NCBI RefSeq assembly: GCF_000744785.1
Contig: NZ_JQMO01000003.1
Coordinates: 2,604,001 to 2,668,000 of the forward strand
Length of the DNA: 64,000 nt
Direction of reading: 5' to 3'
Source of the DNA: Kitasatospora azatica KCTC 9699
GTDB taxonomy: Bacteria; Actinomycetota; Actinomycetes; Streptomycetales; Streptomycetaceae
Positions 33,406 to 41,162 of this stretch are shown here, one piece after another (the stretch's first letter is position 1; every line of letters starts with the position of its first letter). The notes under the pieces are model-generated. The model worked only from the letters and a program-made list of their open reading frames with translations, searched no databases and had not been told where the DNA came from. The translations under genes were made by a program, and so were the position numbers.

Positions 33406-33468
33406 GGTCCTCCCTTGGTGATGGCCGTGGGGCACCAGAGTAGACCTCGAACCCTGGGGAAACCCTGG

Positions 33469-34251
33469 CTACTGCCCAACGGCGGCGTGCAGGTCGGTGG
33501 TGCCGGTGTAGCCGGGCAGGTTCAGCTCGCCGCTCTCCTGCAGCTTCCAGCCCAGGCCGTAGGCGGCGACGTACTGCAGGTAGTTGCGGATCGACGGGTC
33601 GGCGTCCACGGCCGCGCGCAGGTCGGCGGTCCTGCCGACGGCCCTGATCACGTACGGCGGCGAGTAGACCCGGCCCTGCAGCAGCAGCGTGTTGCCCACG
33701 CAGCGGACCGCGCTGGTGGAGATCAGCCGCTGGTCCATCACCTGGACGCCGGCCGCGCCGCCCCGCCACAGCGCGTTGACCACGGCCTGGATGTCCTGCT
33801 GGTGGATCACCAGGTCGTTGACGCCCGGCTCCGGCACGCCGGGGATCCGGGCGGTGGCGCCGGGCGGCGCGTCGTTCAGCGTGACGGTCAGCCCGGGGCC
33901 CTGCAGCGGGTCCAGGCCGGCCTGCTGGCGCAGCTTGGCCAGCAGATCGGCGTCGGCCGGGCTGCGGCCCTGCTGCTTGGCCAGCTGGTCGACCCGCTGC
34001 TGCAGGTCGGAGAGCGCGGACTGGGCCTGCTGGTTCTGGTCGCTGCGCTGCTGTATCACGTCGCTCAGCCGCAGCAGCGAGTTGTCCGAGCGCAGGTCGA
34101 TGCCGCGGGCGGCGTGCGCGCTGACGTAGAAGAGCACTCCGGCCAGGGCGAAGACGCCGCAGGTCAGGGCACGCCCGACAATTCGGGTGGAGCCGCGGGG
34201 CCCGGGAGGGGGGTTCGGGGCGGGATCCCCGGAAATCTCGGAATTCGGCAC
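33469..34251 (-). CDS. DUF881 family membrane protein
   Basis: This 260-residue protein has a Pro-rich cytoplasmic start, one membrane helix (ALTCGVFALAGVLFYVSAHAA), a coiled-coil stretch (LLRLSDVIQQRSDQNQQAQSAL) and the DUF881 domain: GPGLTVTLNDAP, VIHQQDIQAVVNALW, GAAGVQVMDQRL and CVGNTLLLQGRVYSPPYVI. DUF881 proteins accompany division genes in Gram-positive bacteria, but their role is unknown. The gene diverges from crgA and heads the leftward run to the sortases. Confidence 0.88.
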   Translation of the reverse strand: MPNSEISGDPAPNPPPGPRGSTRIVGRALTCGVFALAGVLFYVSAHAARGIDLRSDNSLLRLSDVIQQRSDQNQQAQSALSDLQQRVDQLAKQQGRSPADADLLAKLRQQAGLDPLQGPGLTVTLNDAPPGATARIPGVPEPGVNDLVIHQQDIQAVVNALWRGGAAGVQVMDQRLISTSAVRCVGNTLLLQGRVYSPPYVIRAVGRTADLRAAVDADPSIRNYLQYVAAYGLGWKLQESGELNLPGYTGTTDLHAAVGQ

Positions 34252-34415
34252 CGTACCCTTATCTCCTTAAGACCCGGCGAGCCACTACGCTAACGGACGC
34301 CGGTGGCATGTGCGGAGTACCCTTCCAGGTCTCCCGTACGGACCCGGTTCCCACAGCCGCCCCGCCCCGCTGCACCCTGCGCGGTCTTCACAGCGCATCG
34401 ACAGGAGAACCCCTC

Positions 34416-34667
34416 GTGCCGAAGTCTCGACTCCGCAAGAAGTCCGACTACACCCCGCCGGCCACGGCGACCGCCGTCAAGATCAGTTCCGGCCGCAGCT
34501 GGGTGGCACCGGTGATGCTCGGACTGTTCCTGATCGGCCTGGTCTGGATCGTCACCTACTACGTGACGAGCGGCAGCTGGCCGGTGCAGGACTGGGGCAA
34601 CTGGAACATCCTGGTGGGCTTCGGCTTCATCGCCGCGGGCTTCGGCGTGTCCACCCAGTGGAAGTAA
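34416..34667 (+). CDS. crgA: Cell division protein CrgA
   Basis: This 83-residue protein starts at GTG 34416 with AGGAGA 8 bases upstream. The basic N-terminus PKSRLRKKSDYTPP is typical, followed by two membrane helices (WVAPVMLGLFLIGLVWIVTYYV and WNILVGFGFIAAGFGVS) ending in TQWK. CrgA is a small actinobacterial division regulator. It interacts with FtsZ/PBP components and delays septation of aerial hyphae in streptomycetes. It is a single gene divergent from DUF881 and is followed by a group of DnaA boxes. Confidence 0.95.
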   Translation: MPKSRLRKKSDYTPPATATAVKISSGRSWVAPVMLGLFLIGLVWIVTYYVTSGSWPVQDWGNWNILVGFGFIAAGFGVSTQWK

Positions 34668-34769
34668 CGGCCACCCGCTGACGGTCCGTCTCGTACCGCC
34701 TCACCGACCGGTGGTGGGGCGGTGCGTCGTGCTGTGCGCGCCCGGACCAGCCGTGATCCTACGAGCCGC

Positions 34770-34909
34770 TTATCCACACGGTTATCCACAGTGGGGAAAA
34801 GTCGACCCGGTCTGTGGATAACTCTCGGCTTGACTCCTGACAGTACAGCTGGACACGCGTAGACGAGTTTGGCACAAGTGGTGTGCGACCCACTGCGAAC
34901 TGTGGACAA
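34770..34909. promoter_or_regulatory. DnaA-box cluster outside oriC
   Basis: Two perfect TTATCCACA boxes (34770-34778, 34782-34790) lie 3 bases apart in the same direction. A perfect TGTGGATAA (34813-34821) follows in the opposite direction, then TGTGGACAA (34901-34909), the complement of TTGTCCACA. They occupy the gap between crgA and the rhomboid gene, about 15 kb from oriC. Clusters of DnaA boxes outside oriC that influence initiation are known in streptomycetes. A role in DnaA titration or regulation of the flanking genes is inferred. Confidence 0.75.
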
Positions 34910-34960
34910 CTGTGCGGACCGGCTCCGCCTGCGGACCGGCCACTCGGGCGGACCGGCTGC

Positions 34961-35863
34961 TCAGCCCGTCAGGCGGGCGGTCTCCACCAGCACCATGCCC
35001 AGGATCGCGGCGAGCATCAGCACCACCGTCCCGGCCTGCACCAGGTTCCGGTTGGCCCGGGGCGCGTGCATCATCCCGATCCCGGTCAGGATCCCCGCCA
35101 CCAGGCCGCCGACGTGCGCCCGCCAGTCGATGCCCGGCACCGAGAAGGTGATCACCAGGTTGAAGACGATCAGCGCCACGATCGGGCCGATCGGCTGCCT
35201 GGCCGCCCGGAACAGCACGGCGGAGGCGCCGAAGATGCCGAAGATCGCTCCGGATGCGCCGAGCGAGCGCACCCCGTCCCCCGAGACCAGGTAGACCAGC
35301 GCGCTGCCGGCCAGCCCGGAGACCAGGTACAGCGCCAGGAAACGCAGCCGGCCCAGCACCCGCTCCAGGGTCGGGCCCATCCACCACAGGGCCAGCATGT
35401 TGGAGCCCACGTGGAACAGCGCCTGGTGCAGGAAGACCGCGGTGAGCAGCCGGTACCACTGCCCGGGACCGGCGGCCACGCCGTACCTGGTCCCGGACTG
35501 CCCGACGCCGCTGAACAGCTCCCAGAGGCCGACGTGGTACTTGTCCCCGGCCAGCTGGGGATAGACGTAGGCCGCGGCAAGGAAGACCGCCAGGTTGATC
35601 CCGATCAGGATCTTGGTGACCAGTGCCCCGTCACCGGTGAGCTTCCCGCCGAACCGGGTGGTGGGCACCCTGGTCTGCGCCCGCTCGCCGCGCACGCACT
35701 CCGGGCAGTGGAAGCCGACCGAGGCGTCGATCATGCACTCGGGGCAGATCGGCCGCCCGCAGCGCGAGCAGCTGATCCCGGTCTCCCGGTCGGGGTGCCG
35801 GTAGCAGCGCGGCAGCCCGGGCCCGGCCGGCCTGGCCGGCCCGTTGGCTTCGTCCTGGACCAT
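34961..35863 (-). CDS. Rhomboid family intramembrane serine protease
   Basis: This is a 300-residue protein. An N-terminal zinc-ribbon/B-box-like region has CYRHP, CSRCGRPICPECM and CPECV. It precedes a six- or seven-helix rhomboid domain with the HxxxN loop (FHVGSNMLALWWMG), catalytic Ser in GASGAIFG and catalytic His in WRAHVGGLVAG. Rhomboids cleave membrane helices of other proteins; the substrate here is unknown. The gene lies between crgA and ppiA, a conserved streptomycete order. It is transcribed leftwards towards the DnaA-box cluster. Confidence 0.93.
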   Translation of the reverse strand: MVQDEANGPARPAGPGLPRCYRHPDRETGISCSRCGRPICPECMIDASVGFHCPECVRGERAQTRVPTTRFGGKLTGDGALVTKILIGINLAVFLAAAYVYPQLAGDKYHVGLWELFSGVGQSGTRYGVAAGPGQWYRLLTAVFLHQALFHVGSNMLALWWMGPTLERVLGRLRFLALYLVSGLAGSALVYLVSGDGVRSLGASGAIFGIFGASAVLFRAARQPIGPIVALIVFNLVITFSVPGIDWRAHVGGLVAGILTGIGMMHAPRANRNLVQAGTVVLMLAAILGMVLVETARLTG

Positions 35864-35964
35864 CGCGCCTCGTCCTCCTCATGACAAGTCCCGGGGCCGC
35901 CGCGCTGCGCGTGGGACCACCGGGACCGTCCAGGCTACTGCCGCCGTGGCGGCGCCGACAGCAG

Positions 35965-36492
35965 TCAGCGGCGGCTGATCTCCACCGACTCGATCACCAC
36001 GTCCTGCGCCGGGCGGTCGTTGGCGCCGGTCTCGACCCCGGCGATCTCGGCGACGACCTGCCGGCTCGCCTCGTCGGCGACCTCACCGAAGATGGTGTGC
36101 TTGTGGGTCAACCAGGTGGTCGGGGCCACCGTGATGAAGAACTGCGAGCCGTTGGTGGCCGGGCCGGAGTTGGCCATGGCCAGCAGGAACGGCTTGGTGA
36201 AGGCGAGGTCCGGGTGGAACTCGTCGGCGAAGCGGTAGCCCGGGCCGCCGGTGCCGCGGCCCAGCGGGTCGCCGCCCTGGATCATGAAGTCCTCGATCAC
36301 CCGGTGGAAGACGGTTCCGTCGTAGAGCCGGTCGGTGCTGGTGCGGCCGGTCTCCGGGTGGGTCCACTCGCGCTTGCCCTCGGCCAGCTCGACGAAGTTC
36401 GACACCGTCTTCGGAGCGTGGTTCGGGAAGAGCTTCACCACGATGTCGCCGTGGTTCGTCTTGAGGGTCGCGAACAGGTCCTCGGCCACCAC
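35965..36492 (-). CDS. ppiA: Cyclophilin-type peptidyl-prolyl cis-trans isomerase
   Basis: This 175-residue cytoplasmic cyclophilin starts at GTG 36492, chosen because AAGGAAGG lies 5 bases upstream (an ATG at 36510 would overlap that site). Catalytic residues are visible: FHRVIEDFMIQGGDPLGRGTGG (Arg, Phe, Gln), MANSGPATNGSQFFIT and HTIFGEV. It speeds prolyl isomerisation in protein folding. There is no signal peptide, unlike secreted PpiB forms. It diverges from the DUF5324 gene. Confidence 0.93.
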   Translation of the reverse strand: MVAEDLFATLKTNHGDIVVKLFPNHAPKTVSNFVELAEGKREWTHPETGRTSTDRLYDGTVFHRVIEDFMIQGGDPLGRGTGGPGYRFADEFHPDLAFTKPFLLAMANSGPATNGSQFFITVAPTTWLTHKHTIFGEVADEASRQVVAEIAGVETGANDRPAQDVVIESVEISRR

Positions 36493-36632
36493 AGGTGCCT
36501 TCCTTCTCATGGTCAGTGACCTTTGCATCATGGCAGACGGCCCAGCCTGCCATGCAAAGGGACAAATCGGGATGCATGATCTCGAACCAGGTGGATATGT
36601 GCCTAGACGACGCCCCCAGGAGGAGGATCCCT

Positions 36633-37466
36633 GTGACCCGCTTGGACACCGCACGTGAGACGGCCGGTAAGACCCTGGACACGCTGGCGCCGTACGCCGC
36701 CACCGCGAAGGACACCGCCACGCACTACGCGGACGAGGCCCGCCAGCGCATCGGACCGGCGCTGGAGGCGCTCGGCCCGCGCCTCGAGGCGGCCGCCGGA
36801 CAGGCCAAGGTGGGCACCGCGCAGGCCGCCCACTCGGCCAGGGTCGGCTACGTGAAGCACGTGGCGCCACACGTCGAGCAGGCCTTCGCGGCGCTGCCGC
36901 CGAAGACCCAGCAGAACACCCTTCGGGCCGTGCACCGGGCCCAGGAGGCGGCGCTGGCCGCCAAGCTCTCCGCCGACCGGGCGGCCGCGCACGCCCGCAG
37001 CAGCACGCTGCCCCGAGTGACCGGCGCGATCGAGGAGGCCAGGGCCGCCGCCACGCCGGTGGTCCTGGAGGCACAGACCCGCGGAGCCGCCGCGCTGACG
37101 GCGCTGCACGGCAATGTGACCGCCGGCCAGATCGAGAAGCTGGCCGCCAGGAACGCCAAGAAGAGCCACCGCGGCGGCCTGACCACCGGGCTGGCCGTGG
37201 CCGGCACCGTGGCCGTCGGCAGCGGGGTGCTGATCTGGGCCTGGTGGCGCAAGCGCAGCGAGCCGGAGTGGCTGATCGAGCCGCCGGAGGTGCAGGGCCC
37301 GCCGAACGCCGTGCACCCGGTCAGCGGCGCCACCGCCAGCGCCGGCAGCGCCTCGGGCACCAGCGCCCTCAACGGCTCCGGCCCGACCGACGCCGACGAC
37401 CAGGCCGACGCCGGCTCCGAGGACCACGACCGCCCCAAGCCGCACGACCCACGCAAGCCGCACTGA
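36633..37466 (+). CDS. DUF5324 family protein
   Basis: This 277-residue protein starts at GTG 36633 after a very strong AGGAGGAGG. The long N-terminal part is Ala/Arg/Glu-rich and helical (TRLDTARETAGKTLDTLAPYAA, ARQRIGPALEALGPRLEAAAGQ), followed by one membrane helix (GLAVAGTVAVGSGVLIWAWW) and a hydrophilic tail with SEDHDRPKP. This layout defines the streptomycete family DUF5324. The function is unknown; apolipoprotein-like amphipathic helices suggest membrane association. A 19-bp hairpin follows the stop. Confidence 0.85.
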   Translation: MTRLDTARETAGKTLDTLAPYAATAKDTATHYADEARQRIGPALEALGPRLEAAAGQAKVGTAQAAHSARVGYVKHVAPHVEQAFAALPPKTQQNTLRAVHRAQEAALAAKLSADRAAAHARSSTLPRVTGAIEEARAAATPVVLEAQTRGAAALTALHGNVTAGQIEKLAARNAKKSHRGGLTTGLAVAGTVAVGSGVLIWAWWRKRSEPEWLIEPPEVQGPPNAVHPVSGATASAGSASGTSALNGSGPTDADDQADAGSEDHDRPKPHDPRKPH

Positions 37467-37527
37467 CCCGGCCTCAGCCCCACCGGACGCGGACCGGGCA
37501 CCCACCGGACGCGGACCGGACGCACAG

Positions 37528-37567
37528 ACGCCGATGGCCGACCTGGTTCCAGGTCGGCCATCGGCGT
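37528..37567. terminator. Perfect 19-bp hairpin between DUF5324 and tRNA-Ala
   Basis: ACGCCGATGGCCGACCTGG (37528-37546) pairs fully with 37549-37567 around a TT loop. It lies 61 bases after the DUF5324 stop and 15 bases beyond the 3' end of the leftward tRNA, so it can stop both transcripts. Confidence 0.85.
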
Positions 37568-37582
37568 TGTGCCACTTCGCTG

Positions 37583-37655
37583 TGGAGCTTAGGAGACTCG
37601 AACTCCTGACATCTGCCTTGCAAAGGCAGCGCTCTACCAACTGAGCTAAAGCCCC
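37583..37655 (-). tRNA. tRNA-Ala (anticodon TGC)
   Basis: A 73-base tRNA. The acceptor stem GGGGCTT pairs with AAGCTCC (one G-U), the D-arm is GCTCAGTTGGTAGAGC, the anticodon stem-loop CTGCC-TTTGCAA-GGCAG carries TGC, and the T-arm is CAGGAGTTCGAGTCTCCT-like. CCA is not encoded. Its usual neighbour in actinobacteria is tRNA-Ile, found here 850 bases upstream on the same strand. Confidence 0.97.
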
Positions 37656-37836
37656 GCGACGGTGCACCGGGCGCCGTCGGGAAACAGCGTACCGGGTCCG
37701 CCGGACGATCGTGCGCAGGTATCCCAGCTGGCGCTGGTTCCGGCCCGCGCCAGGGCAGGCCGGTATCGGGGAGGTCCGGTCCGGACCTCCCGTCGGACTC
37801 AGGCCGCCGGGCCCGAGCCTCGGCCTGCCGTCCGGG

Positions 37837-37965
37837 TCAGCGGCCGGCCGGGATCGGGTCGGTGGCCTCGGTCCACAGGTCCTGCTCGGCACGGTCGGCC
37901 TGGACCTGACGGTAGACAAAGAAGCCGCCGAGGGCGACCAGGGCGACCAGGAGGAGCTTCTTCAC
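37837..37965 (-). CDS. DLW-39 family small protein
   Basis: This 42-residue frame runs from GTG 37965 to TGA 37837 and is too short for usual gene calls. It reads KKLLLVALVALGGFFVYRQ, one membrane helix, then QADRAEQDLWTEATDP with the conserved D-L-W. The family is named for this motif and its length of about 39 residues. It occurs next to tRNA-Ala in streptomycetes and related genera; the function is unknown. GAGG lies about 8 bases before the start. Confidence 0.8.
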   Translation of the reverse strand: MKKLLLVALVALGGFFVYRQVQADRAEQDLWTEATDPIPAGR

Positions 37966-38246
37966 CGCGGGACCTCGTCCTTCTCAGCAATGGGGGGGCT
38001 CGCCTGCAAGGGTCCCGACCGTGGGGCGGTCGGGGCTGCGAGCCTCGGATGTGCACGTAACCGGCGGTCGAATACCCAAACCGCCCTGCGGCCGATGATA
38101 CACACCCGTGTCCTGTTCGAGACCGGCTATCGGCGGCTCAACCGGGCGCCGGGGCTGACACTTTGACGGCCTGGCGGTTGTCCGCGACACCACCCGACCA
38201 GCCGACACCCGGCCGGGTCACCGACCCGGTGGCCCAGCGGGGCCGC

Positions 38247-38432
38247 TCAGCCGCTCAGGCCCGGCCGTCCGAACGCCACCGTGGCATCGTCATGTCGCTT
38301 GCCGGGGAAGCGGCCCACCGGGTCGGCCAGCTCGGCCTCCCGCACGGCCTCGACGACCGCCCCCGGGCCCTGGTTCTCCAGCGTCGCCCGGCCACCCCCC
38401 GGCGCCGCCGCACACGCGTAGCCGACCCGCAC
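38247..38432 (-). pseudogene. Possible remnant of a PP2C-type phosphatase gene (C-terminal end only)
   Basis: The leftward frame encodes ENQGPGAVVEAVREAE, ADPVGRFPGKRHDDATVAF and a stop. The K-R-x-D-D-A-T pattern resembles the last metal-binding motif at the C-terminus of actinobacterial PP2C phosphatases. Nothing upstream in this frame could be the rest of the domain; the tRNA-Ile terminator begins 60 bases away. I read it as a decayed gene end. The rest of the 37966-38501 gap shows no other gene. Confidence 0.35.
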
Positions 38433-38461
38433 CCCAGCTCCTCACCGTCCGCGCAGACAGA

Positions 38462-38493
38462 AGCGCCCCGGATGGTGAACCATCCGGGGCGCT
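38462..38493 (-). terminator. Terminator of tRNA-Ile
   Basis: AGCGCCCCGGATGGT (38462-38476) pairs with ACCATCCGGGGCGCT (38479-38493), a perfect 15-bp arm pair with a minimal loop, followed leftwards by TCTGTCT. It lies 8 bases beyond the 3' end of the tRNA. Confidence 0.85.
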
Positions 38494-38501
38494 CTCGCAG
38501 G

Positions 38502-38575
38502 TGGGCCTAACAGGACTTGAACCTGTGGCCTCTTCCTTATCAGGGAAGCGCTCTAACCGTCTGAGCTATAGGCCC
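38502..38575 (-). tRNA. tRNA-Ile (anticodon GAT)
   Basis: A 74-base tRNA. The acceptor stem GGGCCTA pairs with TAGGCCC, the D-arm is GCTCAGACGGTTAGAGC, the anticodon stem-loop CTTCC-CTGATAA-GGAAG carries GAT (reads AUC/AUU), and the T-arm is ACAGGTTCAAGTCCTGT. CCA is not encoded. The stop codon of the methyltransferase gene lies only 16 bases upstream of its 5' end. Confidence 0.97.
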
Positions 38576-38591
38576 TTGCCGCACTGAAAGA

Positions 38592-39992
38592 TTAGCGGAC
38601 CGATGGCCGATCTCCCAAATCCATTCCCTCGCCCCCTCCCGGCCCTGCGATCGCAACCCGCAGCTCAGGGGACTTGGGCTCGGCGGCGGGGCGGGTCAGC
38701 CACTGCTCGCGGGTGGCGGGCAGGCCGCTGGCGCCGCGGTCGCCGGTGCGCACGGCCAGCACCTGGTTGACGCCGATCCGGTTCTCCTCGAAGGCGAGCG
38801 CGGAGGCCGCCATGTAGAGCCGCCAGACCCGGGCCCGGCCGCGGCCGACCAGGCGGACCGCCTGCGGCCAGCCGGCCTCCAGGTTGGCCACCCACTCGCG
38901 CAGGGTCAGGGCGTAGTGCTCGCGCAGCGACTCGACGTCGCGCACCTCGAAGCCGGCCTCCTCGAGCAGCGAGACGGTGCTGCCGATCGGGGCCAGCTCG
39001 CCGTCGGGGAAGACGTAGCGGGAGATGAAGGCGCTGGGGACGTAGGGCTCGCCGGGCAGGCTGGGGCGGCGGGCGATCTGGTGGTTGAGCAGCCGGCCGC
39101 CGGGGGTGAGCAAGCGGTACAGGCCCTCGGCGTAGACCCGGTACTGCTCGGCGCCGACGTGCTCGGCCATCCCGACGCTGGAGATCGCGTCGTAGGGGCC
39201 GTCGGGGATCTCGCGGTAGTCCTGCAGCCGGATCTCCACCCGGTCGGCCAGGCCGGCCGCCTCGACCCGCTCGCGGGCCAGCGCCACCTGCTCGGCGGAG
39301 ATGCTCACCCCGACCGCCTGCACGCCGTAGTGCTCGGCCGCGTGCAGCACCAGCGAGCCCCAGCCGCAGCCGACGTCCAGCAGCCGCATCCCGGGCTCCA
39401 GACCGAGCTTGCGGCAGATCAGGTCGAGCTTGGCGAACTGGGCGTCCTCCAGGCTCTTGCCCTGCGGCGTCCAGTAGGCGCAGGAGTAGACCATCGAGGA
39501 GCCCAGCACCAGGCGGTAGAACTCGTTGCCCACGTCGTAGTGGTGGCTGATCGCGGCCCGGTCCCGGGTGCGGCTGTGCAGCCGGCCCTCCTGGCGCGCC
39601 TCCTCGGGCGGCAGCGCGGGCTGCGGGCCGAGCGCCCCCGCCTTGGCCAGCGCGCCGATCACCCGGCGGCCGGCGGGACCGGTCAGGTCGCTCAGGCCCA
39701 GGTGCAGTCCGCGCACCTCGGGGCGCTCGACGAAGTGCGCCACCTCGGCCAGCACCTCGTAGATGTCCTCGGCCGTGCCGAGCTCGAGGTCGCCGGAGAC
39801 GTAGGCGCGGGCCAGCCCGAGCTCACCGGGAGCCCAGAGCAGCCGACGCAGCGCCCGCCGGTTGCGCAGCACCAGCAGCGGCGCCTCGGGTGCGCCGGCC
39901 ACGCTGCCGTCCCACGCCTGCAGGCGGAATGGCAGCCGGGTGCCGACCAGGCCCTCCAGCGCGCCGACGAGCTGGGATGCGATCTGTGCCAT
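38592..39992 (-). CDS. Cyclopropane-fatty-acyl-phospholipid synthase-like methyltransferase
   Basis: This 466-residue protein starts at ATG 39992 with GGAGG 9 bases upstream. The N-terminal lipid-binding part (~1-165: LLVLRNRRALRRLLWAPGELG, ARAYVSGDLEL) is followed by ISHHYDVGNEFYRLVLG, YSCAYW, the SAM-binding glycine loop LLDVGCGWGSLVLH, SSVGMAEHVG and FISRYVFPDGEL. These are all marks of the CFA/mycolic acid synthase family. The enzyme adds a methylene from SAM to unsaturated acyl chains of membrane phospholipids. The gene runs directly into tRNA-Ile. Confidence 0.9.
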   Translation of the reverse strand: MAQIASQLVGALEGLVGTRLPFRLQAWDGSVAGAPEAPLLVLRNRRALRRLLWAPGELGLARAYVSGDLELGTAEDIYEVLAEVAHFVERPEVRGLHLGLSDLTGPAGRRVIGALAKAGALGPQPALPPEEARQEGRLHSRTRDRAAISHHYDVGNEFYRLVLGSSMVYSCAYWTPQGKSLEDAQFAKLDLICRKLGLEPGMRLLDVGCGWGSLVLHAAEHYGVQAVGVSISAEQVALARERVEAAGLADRVEIRLQDYREIPDGPYDAISSVGMAEHVGAEQYRVYAEGLYRLLTPGGRLLNHQIARRPSLPGEPYVPSAFISRYVFPDGELAPIGSTVSLLEEAGFEVRDVESLREHYALTLREWVANLEAGWPQAVRLVGRGRARVWRLYMAASALAFEENRIGVNQVLAVRTGDRGASGLPATREQWLTRPAAEPKSPELRVAIAGPGGGEGMDLGDRPSVR

Positions 39993-40145
39993 CTGTGGAA
40001 ACCTCCGCGCAACCAGTGGACAGCGATCAGCGGGAGCTGCCCTGTGAGCCGTACCGGTAGCCGTGCAGGCCGCCCAAGCCAATCCGCAACGACGCCACCC
40101 TGCCCCGGCGGCACGCCGGGGCCGGACAGCTGTCACCCGAATGAC

Positions 40146-40186
40146 TGAGCGAGCCCCTTCATAAAACAGCTGAAGGGGCTCGCTCA
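40146..40186 (-). terminator. Terminator after the DUF3566 gene
   Basis: TGAGCGAGCCCCTTCA (40146-40161) pairs perfectly with TGAAGGGGCTCGCTCA (40171-40186) around a 9-base loop. It lies 83 bases beyond the DUF3566 stop on the leftward strand and ahead of the methyltransferase gene. Confidence 0.75.
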
Positions 40187-40269
40187 TGCCAGGTTCCGAG
40201 GAACTGTCTCGTACTGTGTGACTTTCAGTCAGAAGACCTGGCCACCGCGGTAGGTCGGGGTTCCGCCGG

Positions 40270-41022
40270 TCACTCCTCCTCGGCCAGGGTCAGCTCGACC
40301 CCGCCGGTGAAGCCGGCCGCCGCGTTGTAGATGAACGCGGCGAGCGTGGCGAGCGCGGTCAGCAGCACCACGTCCACCACGGCGATCAGCGAGGTGAAGG
40401 TGATCACCTTGCCGAAGCCGACGTAGTCCATGATGTTGATCCCGCCGCTGGTGCCGCCGCTGCCCGAGCCGGTGGCGTCCTTGAGCATCTTGCCGATCGA
40501 GTCGAAGACGCCCAGCGAGTCCAGGGTCATCCAGAGCACCGCGGCGGCCACGATCAGGATGATCCCGATCGCCAGCGAGAGCAGGAAGCTGACCTTCATC
40601 ACCGACCACGGGTCGGCCTTGGTGACCCGCAGCCGCGCCTTGCGGGTGCGGCCCGGCGCACCGGCCGGGGAGCCCGGGGCCGGCGGCGCGGGACGGCGCG
40701 GCGCGCCCGGACCGGCCGGCGCCCCGGCACCGGCGCCCGGACCGGTGATGCCACCGGTGCGGGTGCCGCGCGGCGGGGTCGGCTGGCCCTTGGTGTACGT
40801 GGTCGGCTGCGAGTAGCCACCACTGGCCGGCGGCGGCGAGTTCGGCGGCGGCGGCACCGGCGGCTGGGACGGCGCGGCCGGCGAGCCGTACCCGCCGCCC
40901 TGGCCGACCGCGGACATCAGTGAGGTGGACGCAGCCGGGTGCTCGGCCGGCGGCTGCGGTACACCTCCGTACGGCGCACCGCCCGGCGCGGCACCTCCCG
41001 CAGCACCCGTGCTCCCACTCAC
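40270..41022 (-). CDS. DUF3566 domain membrane protein
   Basis: This 250-residue protein starts at GTG 41022 with GGGAGGACC upstream. A Pro/Gly-rich disordered N-terminal half precedes DUF3566: TRKARLRVTKADPWSVMKVSFLLSLAIGI, a first membrane helix, MDYVGFGKVITFTSLIAVVDVVLLTALATLAAFIYNA, a second one, and the end GGVELTLAEEE. DUF3566 follows gyrA throughout actinobacteria; the function is unknown. A 20-bp hairpin separates it from gyrA, so it may have its own promoter. Confidence 0.9.
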   Translation of the reverse strand: MSGSTGAAGGAAPGGAPYGGVPQPPAEHPAASTSLMSAVGQGGGYGSPAAPSQPPVPPPPNSPPPASGGYSQPTTYTKGQPTPPRGTRTGGITGPGAGAGAPAGPGAPRRPAPPAPGSPAGAPGRTRKARLRVTKADPWSVMKVSFLLSLAIGIILIVAAAVLWMTLDSLGVFDSIGKMLKDATGSGSGGTSGGINIMDYVGFGKVITFTSLIAVVDVVLLTALATLAAFIYNAAAGFTGGVELTLAEEE

Positions 41023-41109
41023 TCTGGTCCTCCCGCAGTTCTCTCGGGACACGGTCCGCGTCCCGTCGACACTCCACTGTGCGGCATCAAGCTGAGAAGC
41101 CCGAAACCG

Positions 41110-41154
41110 GGGCAGCCGGTATCCCCGCCCGACAGGCGGGGATACCGGCTGCCC
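41110..41154 (-). terminator. Terminator after gyrA
   Basis: A perfect 20-bp stem (41110-41129 with 41135-41154, GGGCAGCCGGTATCCCCGCC and complement) with a 5-base loop lies 8 bases beyond the gyrA stop. Confidence 0.88.
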
Positions 41155-41162
41155 GACGTGCG

